Position numbers and translations under genes: made by a program. Source: JAEZKC01 sp046538945 (GTDB lineage Bacteria; Fibrobacterota; Chitinivibrionia; Chitinivibrionales; Chitinispirillaceae). From it: a DNA stretch of 8,724 nt. The DNA lies in the NCBI GenBank assembly GCA_046538945.1, contig JBKHHW010000128.1, positions 1 to 8,724 on the forward strand, given 5' to 3'. Under the pieces are notes generated by a model. The model worked only from the letters and a program-made list of their open reading frames with translations. It did not search any database and was not told where the DNA came from. Below are positions 1 to 6,069 of the stretch, one piece after another. Each line of letters opens with the position of its first letter. Position 1 is the first letter of the stretch.

Positions 1-29
1 ACATCCACCCACACCCGAAGGGAGTACCC

Positions 30-1025
30 ATGTGCACCAAACCACGCATTATCGTTCCCGGGGTCTTTTATCAGGTTTACTCCAAAGGCGTTCACGGTGA
101 GGATATTTTTCCCACTCCCGAACTGAAGGACTTCTTCTTGAAAGAGCTGGCAATCACTCTTGAGAAATACTCCTATCTCTGTTGCAGCTGGTCACTTCAG
201 AAGAATCACTATCATCTGGTGGTGAAGTCAAGCAAAGAGCCCATATCCAAATTCATGCAGCGGCTCAACTCTGTTTACGCCAAAATGTTCAACCGCGAAA
301 GCGGCCGCGAAGGTGTGGTGTTTTTCAGGCGGTATGCATCTGTAATAACCGAAGAAACGGAGATAAAAAAACTGATCCGTTATGTTCATCTTAATCCGGT
401 CCGCTGCGGTGAGTGCACTCTGGAAGAACTGGATCATTACGAGTGGTGCGGCCACAGTGCTGTTGTGCAGGGACGTGATGATGATCTTCTGGATAAAGAG
501 TGTCTGCTGAACCAGTTTCCAGGATCCGAACCGCTCCGCCAGTACAGAGACTATTTATCATCGGAGGAAAGCGACTGCGGTTATAATGAAATCATCGGGA
601 AAGTTAGAAATGCAAACAGAGGAAAAATGGGAGTTTCAAAACCGGAATCCTGGGTGATCGGCAGTCTTGATTTCATCAGAATGGTTCTGAGAAAGGATCA
701 CAGCAGAAAAGTCCGTCTGGCGCGGCACATTCTAACCGACACAACTCTGGAAAAGCTCCACGAAGCATTGCGATGCTGCCTGGATTGTGAAAAAGAGGAA
801 CTCTTTCACCAGGGCTGGAAAAATCAGAAGTCCACTTCCCGTGAACTTTTTGCTTACCTGGGTACCTGCTGCTATGATTTCCGCGCTACGGAAATCGCGC
901 AGTACTTAGGGATAACCGGATCAGGGGTTTCCAGAATGGTTTCCAGGTATTCAGGGATTATCCAGAGGGAGTATCTGGCGGAATCTGTCTGCATGTACTT
1001 ACCTCCGGTTCCTTCTGTGCCCTGA
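30..1025 (+). CDS. REP-associated tyrosine transposase (RAYT), Y1/HUH family
   Basis: This is a 331-residue single-strand DNA transposase of the TnpA_REP/Y1 class. Known members nick and join REP palindromes through a 5'-phosphotyrosine link. The HUH metal-binding motif is visible as H60-Y61-H62 (context NHYHLVV), and the catalytic tyrosine is most likely Y118 in RYVHLNPVR, the signature block of the family. The N-terminal 1-150 is the nuclease fold. Residues about 205-310 resemble the DnaA-like C-terminal helix-turn-helix extension common in longer RAYTs, with the recognition helix around 285-305 (ATEIAQYLG...GSGVSRMVSRY). The start is supported by GAAGGGAG at positions 17-24. The reading frame is intact with both catalytic motifs, so it may be active. 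It stands alone, without IS ends or a TnpB partner, as expected for domesticated RAYTs. Family assignment is firm; activity is inferred. Confidence 0.93.
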   Translation: MCTKPRIIVPGVFYQVYSKGVHGEDIFPTPELKDFFLKELAITLEKYSYLCCSWSLQKNHYHLVVKSSKEPISKFMQRLNSVYAKMFNRESGREGVVFFRRYASVITEETEIKKLIRYVHLNPVRCGECTLEELDHYEWCGHSAVVQGRDDDLLDKECLLNQFPGSEPLRQYRDYLSSEESDCGYNEIIGKVRNANRGKMGVSKPESWVIGSLDFIRMVLRKDHSRKVRLARHILTDTTLEKLHEALRCCLDCEKEELFHQGWKNQKSTSRELFAYLGTCCYDFRATEIAQYLGITGSGVSRMVSRYSGIIQREYLAESVCMYLPPVPSVP

Positions 1026-1061
1026 TCTGGTTCAGGAGCCGTTCCGACTTTGTTATCAGAA

Positions 1062-1094
1062 GGCAAAAGCGTTTCTTTCAGAAGACGCTTGGCC
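1062..1094. repeat. Bulged inverted repeat behind the RAYT gene
   Basis: AAGCGT (1067-1072) pairs with ACGCTT (1085-1090). Inside it TTCT (1073-1076) pairs with AGAA (1080-1083) around a TTC loop, leaving G1084 bulged. Outside it GGC (1062-1064) can pair with GCC (1092-1094) across a small internal loop. A short bulged hairpin next to a RAYT gene resembles the REP substrate form, but no second copy is visible in the window. There is no U-tract on either strand, so it is unlikely to be a terminator. Confidence 0.45.
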
Positions 1095-1239
1095 GTTTCC
1101 ATTGTCTTCTTTACGCTAGTTCTGAGTTATTACTGCCCCTTTGCTCGATCTATCAAGCAGTATGTCCCGCATGCAGTCGAGTTTTTTGATTCCGGGAGGT
1201 GAAAAATGCTCTTCCGAGAGGTCTCAGGGAAATTCGCTT

Positions 1240-1283
1240 CCCCGGAGGTGACTTTGTTAATTGTCCATTCATCACCTCCGGGG
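1240..1283. repeat. Perfect 12-bp inverted repeat with SD/anti-SD arms
   Basis: CCCCGGAGGTGA (1240-1251) is the exact reverse complement of TCACCTCCGGGG (1272-1283), separated by 20 bases. The left arm contains a perfect Shine-Dalgarno sequence, GGAGGTGA. The right arm contains TCACCTCC, the sequence of the usual 16S rRNA 3' tail. A further copy of GGAGGTGA lies upstream at 1195-1202 and could compete for the same right arm. On the + strand the hairpin sits 8 bases before the intrinsic terminator. Confidence 0.7.
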
Positions 1284-1291
1284 TTTCTCTC

Positions 1292-1320
1292 GAGCAGCAC
1301 CCGAGGTGCTGCTCTTTTTT
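1292..1320 (+). terminator. Strong intrinsic terminator, + strand
   Basis: GAGCAGCACC (1292-1301) pairs perfectly with GGTGCTGCTC (1305-1314) around a 3-base loop, followed at once by six T residues (1315-1320). It works only rightward, because there is no T-tract on the minus-strand side, so it does not serve the minus-strand dehydrogenase. Its natural client is either the RAYT transcript or a separate RNA starting between 1026 and 1240. Confidence 0.88.
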
Positions 1321-1350
1321 CCCTTCCGGCACACCACGCCCCCCTTCCCC

Positions 1351-2136
1351 TCACCCTCTCTGCTCATTGAGCTTCAGCATGAACCACAAAACCACCCCCC
1401 TTGGCGCATACCTCACCACCGCAGCTCCCGCCTTGTTCATAAACCCCGGAATCTCGACCCTTTTTCCCCTCATGTACGCTCTGAACCCCGCTGCGGCAAC
1501 CTCTCCGGGATGCATAAGTCTCAGAAGTCCGCTTCTGAGCAGACGGGTGTTGTCTATCTTTCCTGTGTTCTGGAACTCCGAACGGGTCGGCCCGGGACAC
1601 AGTGCCGTTACGGTCACGCCCCTCTCTTTCAATTCCCGGTGCAGCGCTTCGGAAAACGAGAGCACGAACGCTTTGCTCGCGTAGTAGACCGCCATGAGGG
1701 GACCGGGCTGAAATGCGGCCGTCGAGGCGACATTGAGAACTCCGCCTTTTTTCAGTACAAGATCCGGGAGGAGCAATCTGGTAAGCCGCACAAGTGTGAC
1801 CAGGTTCAGATGCAGCATTTTGTTCTGGGCTGCATCATCAAGCTCAAGAAAACTTCCGTAGAGGCCTATACCCGCGTTATTGACCAGTGAATGTACAGTG
1901 ATGTTTTTCTTCTTGATCTCCGAAACCAGGAAATCCGCACCTTTCTCTTGCGAAAGATCACAGGGAATAATCTCCACAGTTACTCCGTATTTATCTTTTA
2001 TTCCCTGTGCCGCCTCGTTCAGAGCTTCTGCTCCCCTGGCGGTGATTATCACCGAAAAACCTTTGGATGCGAATTCTTTGGCCAGTTCAAGACCGATTCC
2101 TTTGGAACCTCCGGTTATAAGAGCATATTCAGACAT
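1351..2136 (-). CDS. Classical short-chain dehydrogenase/reductase
   Basis: This is a 261-residue NAD(P)-dependent oxidoreductase of the classical SDR family (COG0300-like), cytoplasmic, substrate unknown. The Rossmann cofactor motif TGGSKGIG is at residues 8-15, D60 (CDL) follows beta-strand 3, and NNAG is at 86-89. The catalytic tetrad reads N111, S138, Y151 and K155, with the 13-residue Ser-Tyr spacing of the family, and a PG motif follows at 181-182. R34 after the second strand hints at NADPH rather than NADH. The frame stays open upstream to an ATG at 2244, but the Rossmann fold begins right after the ATG at 2136 and AAGGAA lies at 2148-2153, so I chose 2136. With this start it is divergent from the metallopeptidase-like gene with 99 bases between them. 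No terminator is seen after its stop. Confidence 0.93.
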   Translation of the reverse strand: MSEYALITGGSKGIGLELAKEFASKGFSVIITARGAEALNEAAQGIKDKYGVTVEIIPCDLSQEKGADFLVSEIKKKNITVHSLVNNAGIGLYGSFLELDDAAQNKMLHLNLVTLVRLTRLLLPDLVLKKGGVLNVASTAAFQPGPLMAVYYASKAFVLSFSEALHRELKERGVTVTALCPGPTRSEFQNTGKIDNTRLLRSGLLRLMHPGEVAAAGFRAYMRGKRVEIPGFMNKAGAAVVRYAPRGVVLWFMLKLNEQRG

Positions 2137-2147
2137 TATTCTTGCTG

Positions 2148-2153
2148 TTCCTT
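2148..2153 (-). promoter_or_regulatory. Ribosome binding site deciding the SDR start
   Basis: AAGGAA on the minus strand lies 11 bases before the ATG at 2136. It favours this start over the in-frame ATG at 2244, which would add 36 residues ahead of the cofactor motif and overlap the divergent gene. Confidence 0.55.
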
Positions 2154-2235
2154 TTATATGTGATATTGGCTCGCTTTCACGATAGTTGTTCCAAATTGCG
2201 TACCATTTCCGTTTCAGCTGCTTATTGGAAAGACT

Positions 2236-2844
2236 ATGACTCATTCTTCAAGACATCCAAGAAAGAGATCCCCGGGGGTATACCGCGGCAAAGTCAAAAA
2301 TAGTGACCGTGTGGTCCAGACGCCAAGCTATTGGAATACCTCCCAGCCCTATCCCGTCGTGGACAGGGAAAAACCGGGAAAGGGGTTCCGTCACTTTCTT
2401 ACCCGAAGTGATATCTTTGCATTTGTGGGTATTCTGCCCGAGTGGGAAGAGGTTTCCAAGGGGCTTGATGGCGTGCTGCTGTCTTCAGGGGAAAAAGGTG
2501 TGGACGGCTGGCACACCCGGTCGATTGTGGCCATCAGTGCATGGGAAAGGGAGTGTTGGAGAGTTGTTCCCGTCGAGTACTATCACGTTCACAAGTATCT
2601 GCTGGGACGGCTTAAGGTTCCCTGTCTCAAGCAGGGGCGGGAGTACCAGTGCAGGTTCACTCCTTCCCAGATCCGGGCTTTTCAGCTTCTGCATGTGTTC
2701 CTTCACGAGCTCGGACATCATCACGACAGGATGACTACCAAAAGCAGAAAGGAATCCTCCAGGGGGGAGCTGTTCGCCGAGCATTATGCGCTGAAGTACG
2801 GGGAGCGGGTCTGGGACAGGTATATGGATGTTTTTGGTTTGTGA
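2236..2844 (+). CDS. Putative zinc metallopeptidase-like protein with HExxH motif
   Basis: This 202-residue protein does not match a family I can name. Its clear landmark is HELGH at residues 157-161, followed by two more histidines and an Asp (HHHD, 161-164), as in zinc metallopeptidases. Downstream, GELFAEHYALKYGE (177-190) offers E178, E182 or H183 as a third metal ligand; E182 lies 21 residues after H161, a spacing seen in gluzincin-type enzymes. The N-terminus is basic and Ser/Thr-rich with no signal peptide or membrane segment, so it is probably cytoplasmic. Residues about 95-130 look like a beta-rich half that packs before the active-site helix. The start ATG is preceded by GGAAAG with 3 bases between. 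It is divergent from the SDR and no partner is evident. The metal motif is seen; peptidase activity and substrate are inference. Confidence 0.8.
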   Translation: MTHSSRHPRKRSPGVYRGKVKNSDRVVQTPSYWNTSQPYPVVDREKPGKGFRHFLTRSDIFAFVGILPEWEEVSKGLDGVLLSSGEKGVDGWHTRSIVAISAWERECWRVVPVEYYHVHKYLLGRLKVPCLKQGREYQCRFTPSQIRAFQLLHVFLHELGHHHDRMTTKSRKESSRGELFAEHYALKYGERVWDRYMDVFGL

Positions 2845-2888
2845 AGATGGCTGTTCCTAATCGATTCCCAGGCTACAATAAGGTAATG

Positions 2889-2915
2889 TGCCGAGCGTAG
2901 TCGAAGGCTTCGGCA
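2889..2915. repeat. REP-like palindrome upstream of the lipocalin gene
   Basis: TGCCGA (2889-2894) is the reverse complement of TCGGCA (2910-2915), and a smaller CGAA/TTCG pairing (2902-2905 with 2909-2912) competes inside it. The core GAGCGTAGTCGAAG (2893-2906) resembles, from memory, a motif common in dispersed intergenic palindromes of many bacterial genomes. Only one copy is present here. It sits between the metallopeptidase-like gene and the lipocalin ribosome binding site, has no U-tract, and so is better read as a REP-type repeat than a terminator. Confidence 0.55.
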
Positions 2916-2949
2916 TTGAATCAGATATTCATTTTCAAAGGAGGATCCG

Positions 2950-3510
2950 ATGGGTCAAATCATAGAAGGGAAGGTATCTCTTCTGGTATTCATTACGGTG
3001 TTGTTGGGATTTGCCGGCACTGCTTCAGCTCTGGATGTGGTGAAGGGTGTGGATCTGGAGGAGTATTCAGGAACCTGGTACGAGATCGCACGCATTCCAA
3101 ACAAGCATCAGAAGGACTTGGTGGAAGTTACGTCAACATTTAAGCCTCTTGGCAAAGGCAACTACACCCTAATAACCAGGGGGTTTAAAGGTTCACGTAA
3201 AGGCAAGGAGAAAGTCCTCAAAAGCAAGGTGGAAATTGATGACAAGGAAAAAACCGGGGACCTCAAGCTCCGGGTATATCGCTTTTTCACTTTGGGGTAC
3301 AAGATAATCGATCTGGACAAAGAGAATTACAGCTATGCCCTGGTGACAAGCGACTCTAAGGACTATCTGTGGATTCTGAGCAAAACTCCGTTGATGAACG
3401 ACCGGGATTTTAACCGATTGGTGCTCTCTGCCCGGGAGAAGGGGTTTGATGTGGGGCGTCTGCAGCGAGTTCCCCAGAAATCCAATGCCGCTCTGGCCAA
3501 AAATCAGTAG
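2950..3510 (+). CDS. Lipocalin, Blc/apolipoprotein D type, secreted
   Basis: This 186-residue protein is a bacterial lipocalin, a beta-barrel that binds fatty acids, lysophospholipids or other small hydrophobic molecules. A signal peptide is clear: a basic start, a hydrophobic stretch at about 9-22, and a type I cleavage site after ASA (25-27). The lipocalin motif GTWYEIARIPN is at 41-51, and the second conserved block YALVTSDSKDYLWILSKTP is at 129-147. Escherichia coli Blc is an outer-membrane lipoprotein, but this protein has no cysteine at all, so it cannot be lipidated and is probably soluble in the periplasm. AAAGGAGG at 2937-2944 fixes the start. The gene runs into the convergent SRPBCC gene with a 7-bp overlap. 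Family is firm; ligand is unknown. Confidence 0.93.
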   Translation: MGQIIEGKVSLLVFITVLLGFAGTASALDVVKGVDLEEYSGTWYEIARIPNKHQKDLVEVTSTFKPLGKGNYTLITRGFKGSRKGKEKVLKSKVEIDDKEKTGDLKLRVYRFFTLGYKIIDLDKENYSYALVTSDSKDYLWILSKTPLMNDRDFNRLVLSAREKGFDVGRLQRVPQKSNAALAKNQ

Positions 3511-4037
3511 GAAAAGGGACCCTCTCTCTGAGGGGCTGCTCCGGGAAACCCCCAGGGCAGTCCTCTTCTGCCCTCCCTCCTCCCTTTGGGGAACTCGTTG
3601 GCTTCCACCGCCTGTTTGAATCTGAGCAGGTCCTCTTCAATTCTGGTCTCCACATCCTGCCCCAGCATGTCGGGGCGGCTGTCTTTCATTATGGGAAAGT
3701 AGAAATTGAGTTGCAGGTGAAGGTCGGTGACCCGGTGCTGACCGGTGCCTGAAAACCTTACCACTCCATCGTGAAGTGCATCCGTGTTCCCTTCCGAATG
3801 CCATCTTATTAGCTGCCCCTTGACATCTTCGGTGATCACCGTATCCCAGGTTATCCTCTCATTGCCCGCGATCACCACGGTCCAGCGCGAGCTCTGCTCA
3901 TCCAGCGACATCACTTCCTCCAGAAAATCCAGTATTTGTGGCAGGTTTTCGGGGTTGCGCCAGTACTGGTACAGGTCCGAAGGCATTCTGTGTATCCGTA
4001 TGTGTTTGTCTAGGTGAATCTCTTCCTGGTCGGCCAT
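3504..4037 (-). CDS. SRPBCC (START-like) family protein
   Basis: This 177-residue protein looks like the SRPBCC/polyketide-cyclase-like group (COG5637-like). These are helix-grip folds that hold a hydrophobic ligand, and the function of this subgroup is unknown. Typical features are the early MPSDLYQYWRNPENLPQIL helix (18-36), the central strands with ITWDTVITEDVKGQLIRWHSEG (62-83), the VVRFSG strand (92-97), and the final long helix ending near residue 148. The tail from about 149 onward (rich in Arg, Gly and Pro) is not part of the fold and may be an extension into former intergenic DNA. AAGGAG at 4044-4049, six bases from the ATG, supports the start. No signal peptide is seen. It is convergent with the lipocalin and divergent from the nuclease-like gene. 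Confidence 0.82.
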   Translation of the reverse strand: MADQEEIHLDKHIRIHRMPSDLYQYWRNPENLPQILDFLEEVMSLDEQSSRWTVVIAGNERITWDTVITEDVKGQLIRWHSEGNTDALHDGVVRFSGTGQHRVTDLHLQLNFYFPIMKDSRPDMLGQDVETRIEEDLLRFKQAVEANEFPKGRREGRRGLPWGFPGAAPQREGPFSY

Positions 4038-4216
4038 GGGTCACTCCTTTTTGCCGCTTTCATATTAAAGTAATCTATCCCCTTTTGATAGCAAATCCGC
4101 TGCCATGGCGAGAACGCTTTTCGGGTGGCCTGAGTTTTGCACCGAGTGTATCAGCGGAAGCGATTAAAAAAGAGGGTCCGGCAGGACTTCAGGAGAACAA
4201 TTGTTGGAGGGGGGTT
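4038..4216. promoter_or_regulatory. Divergent intergenic region, promoters not resolved
   Basis: These 179 bases separate two divergent genes and must carry both promoters. I looked for -35/-10 pairs on both strands and found only weak candidates with poor spacing (for example TTGCTA near 4093 reading leftward and TTGCAC at 4137-4142 reading rightward). No operator-like palindrome stands out. Confidence 0.4.
4206..4214 (+). promoter_or_regulatory. Ribosome binding site deciding the nuclease-like start
   Basis: GGAGG at 4206-4210, within a longer G run, lies six bases before the ATG at 4217. The frame is open far upstream (to 3938), but that part overlaps the divergent SRPBCC gene and reads as non-protein, so 4217 is the true start. 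Confidence 0.8.
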
Positions 4217-5059
4217 ATGGAGAAGCAGCCTAAACCGTTTGTATGGCAGATGATAAAGGAAGCCGTGGAGGTGCACGGTAACAGAAGCACCAATATCGAT
4301 GTGAAGAACTGGGTTCTGGAGAATTATCCCGGCACCAACGCCAACACCGTTCTGAACCAGATCATCGTCTGTACGGTCAATCATGAATCCAGAATCCACT
4401 ACAGGGAGAATCAGCGCGCGCGGCGCTGTGACGAGAAGATCGATTTTCTCTACCGTCCCGCATCCGGCAAGCTTGAGCTTTACGATCCCCGAATCCACGG
4501 TATGTGGGAGATCGCCCAGGATGAACACGGTGTGCTCTCGGTAAGGGAGGTCAGGGAGACGAGGGAGTTGAAGAAGGATGAAGCTCTGGTGAACAACGGC
4601 TACCTGGATACGCTTCACCTGCGTAGCTATCTCGCCAAGAATCTCGACCTGATCGAGGAGGGGCTTGAGCTCTACGTAGACGTCTTCGGAAACGACGGGG
4701 TGCAGTACCAGACCGAGTTCGGACCCATCGACCTTCTGGCGGTGGACAGAGAAGGGGCTTTGATCATAGTGGAAATCAAGCAGGATAGCTATCCTGACGC
4801 CTCAAGCGGTCTGATTCTCAAGTACCGAAACTGGGTAAAGCGCCACCTTGCGTTCGGCAAGCCCGTGCGCAGTTATCTGGTAGGTTCTGACATACCCGAA
4901 CACGTGCGGTATTCTCTTGCGGACTGCGGGGATATTTTTCTCAAGGAGTATGATTTGAGCATACGGCTCAGGGATGTCCCCAAAATCGGAGATATCGAGC
5001 AGAGTGATAACAGCGGCGGGGATACCAAACCAACCAAACGGACTCTGCTGCAGGCTTAG
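4217..5059 (+). CDS. Protein with NucS-like PD-(D/E)xK nuclease domain
   Basis: This 280-residue protein ends in a nuclease domain resembling the C-terminal domain of endonuclease NucS. The block YLAKNLDLIEEGLELY (139-153) leads in, followed by G169-P-I-D172-LLAVD and IIVEIK (183-188). Together they supply the expected acidic residue E147, D172 and the E186-x-K188 pair. The N-terminal 1-115 differs from the NucS dimerisation domain: it begins with helices and a possible winged-helix segment (KPFVWQMIKEAVEVHGN..., 6-60) and then a beta-rich part with a GMWEIA strand (95-100). This N-terminus recalls small helical domains in restriction-like proteins, so DNA binding is plausible. The last 20 residues are polar and probably disordered. 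It has no methyltransferase or helicase partner here. The nuclease fold is well supported; its role in repair or restriction is open. Confidence 0.82.
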   Translation: MEKQPKPFVWQMIKEAVEVHGNRSTNIDVKNWVLENYPGTNANTVLNQIIVCTVNHESRIHYRENQRARRCDEKIDFLYRPASGKLELYDPRIHGMWEIAQDEHGVLSVREVRETRELKKDEALVNNGYLDTLHLRSYLAKNLDLIEEGLELYVDVFGNDGVQYQTEFGPIDLLAVDREGALIIVEIKQDSYPDASSGLILKYRNWVKRHLAFGKPVRSYLVGSDIPEHVRYSLADCGDIFLKEYDLSIRLRDVPKIGDIEQSDNSGGDTKPTKRTLLQA

Positions 5060-5160
5060 GTCTTCGCCCTTTAGTATTTCAAAAACCGCAAACAAGAAAA
5101 TAAGACCGGTTTGGGGGGCGTAGTTTTTATGTGGTCGTATCACCGCTGAATTTGGCAATC

Positions 5161-5170
5161 AGAGGAGGAA
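5161..5170 (+). promoter_or_regulatory. Ribosome binding site deciding the first NmrA-like start
   Basis: AGAGGAGGAA lies 2 bases before the ATG at 5173, with the GGAGG core 5 bases away. It rules out the in-frame GTG at 5131, which would add 14 residues before the Rossmann motif. Confidence 0.8.
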
Positions 5171-5172
5171 AC

Positions 5173-6060
5173 ATGCCCGTACGCATTCTGGTGACTGGAG
5201 CGACAGGTGTAGTGGGAACTGAACTGGTGAGGCGCTTTGCAGCGGTGGGGGTAGGTGTGAGGGCCGCAATCCGCGGACAGGCTAGAAACGAGAAACTGTT
5301 CGGTCAGGAGGTGGTGCAAACTGTCCCGTTCGACTTCACCGACAAGACCCTGGTCGACAATGCTCTGGACGGCATCAGGGAAGTGTTCCTGTTGACCCCT
5401 GAAGTCCCGGAAATGGCAGAGTATGTGAGAATCTTTCTGGAGCAGGCCAGAGAGAAGCAGGTTTCTCACATTGTGCTTATGTCTTTTCTGGGTGCTGACA
5501 GAGTTCCCATGATACGCCTCTCCCGCTGGCATCACGAGGCGGAGCTGTATGTCATGGAATCGGGAATACCCTATACCATTGTCCGTCCCAATCTTTTCAT
5601 GCAGAATTTCATCACCCGCACGCAGCCAAGCGGCGGACTGATCTATCTGCCTCTGGGCAAAGGGAAAGTGAGTTATGTGGATGCGCGGGATGTGGCGGTT
5701 GCCTCCGCGGAAATTCTGGTAACGGCGCACCAGCATGCATCCAAGGTTTACAGGCTGACCGGTCCGCAGAGTCTTTCGATTCATCAGGTCACCCAGATCA
5801 TTTCCGAGGTGACACGGACTCATGTGGAATTTGCTGATATAAGCGAGGAGACCGCCAGGCATGTGCTGGAAAGTTCAGGAATGCCGGCGTGGCATGTGGA
5901 TGCCAACATGGAGCTTTATGCCCTTGAACGGGCTGGTCTGCTGGAGGAGGTGTCTGCAGACTATCAGTTATTAACAGGCACGATGCAGTCAGGTTTTCTG
6001 GATTTCGCGCGGGATCATGCTAATGTTCTGAGGGATTTGGTGGAGCATGAGGAAGAGTAG
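5173..6060 (+). CDS. NmrA-like NAD(P)-binding protein, copy 1
   Basis: This 295-residue protein is an atypical SDR of the NmrA/HSCARG (SDR_a5-like) group. Members are NAD(P)H sensors or small quinone/azo reductases. The cofactor motif TGATGVVG is at residues 8-15, R34 after strand 2 favours NADP(H), and FLLTP (72-76), RWHHEAELYVMESGIPYTIVRPN (118-140) and MQNF (143-146) are group signatures. The YxxxK pair of classical SDRs is absent: the Lys position is occupied in the RWHHE segment, so it may sense rather than catalyse. The C-terminal 190-295 is the variable substrate/partner half. It is the first gene of a run of three closely spaced + strand genes (9-base gap to the next), so probably the operon leader. 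A tandem paralogue follows. Confidence 0.9.
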   Translation: MPVRILVTGATGVVGTELVRRFAAVGVGVRAAIRGQARNEKLFGQEVVQTVPFDFTDKTLVDNALDGIREVFLLTPEVPEMAEYVRIFLEQAREKQVSHIVLMSFLGADRVPMIRLSRWHHEAELYVMESGIPYTIVRPNLFMQNFITRTQPSGGLIYLPLGKGKVSYVDARDVAVASAEILVTAHQHASKVYRLTGPQSLSIHQVTQIISEVTRTHVEFADISEETARHVLESSGMPAWHVDANMELYALERAGLLEEVSADYQLLTGTMQSGFLDFARDHANVLRDLVEHEEE

Positions 6061-6069
6061 GGGGATGGT

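Larger units (their letters stand above)
1026..1350. other. Gene-free stretch rich in inverted repeats
   Basis: No convincing gene lies in these 325 bases between the RAYT stop and the end of the minus-strand dehydrogenase. The stretch holds a bulged hairpin at 1062-1094, a short hairpin with a UNCG-type loop (CTCT-TCCG-AGAG, 1209-1220), a perfect 12-bp inverted repeat at 1240-1283 and a strong + strand terminator at 1292-1320. I see no clear promoter. The terminator is about 270 bases past the RAYT stop, so it could end a long RAYT 3' UTR or an independent small RNA. Structure is seen directly; any RNA product is inference. Confidence 0.6.

Noticed and set aside
872..1102. A minus-strand frame starting at 1102 with a protein-like N-terminus.
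   Set aside because: Most of it overlaps the RAYT coding region in antisense, it has no recognisable domain, and its start lies in the hairpin region.
1206..1370. A 54-codon + strand frame with a good Shine-Dalgarno (GGAGGTG at 1195-1201) and ATG 1206.
   Set aside because: It reads straight through the strong terminator at 1292-1320 and into the end of the SDR gene, and the protein has no recognisable character. The Shine-Dalgarno is better explained by the repeat structure.
2137..2244. 36-residue N-terminal extension of the SDR.
   Set aside because: It precedes the Rossmann start, overlaps the divergent gene and lacks family support; ATG 2136 has its own ribosome binding site.
3554..3574. 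Perfect 7-bp inverted repeat AGGGCAG/CTGCCCT.
   Set aside because: It lies inside the SRPBCC coding region, in low-complexity sequence, and has no T-tract on either side.
5065..5127. Possible terminator after the nuclease-like gene: CGCCC/GGGCG enclosing AAACCG/CGGTTT, followed by a short T run.
   Set aside because: The internal loops are large and unequal (13 against 3 bases) with an 18-base apical loop, so stability is doubtful.
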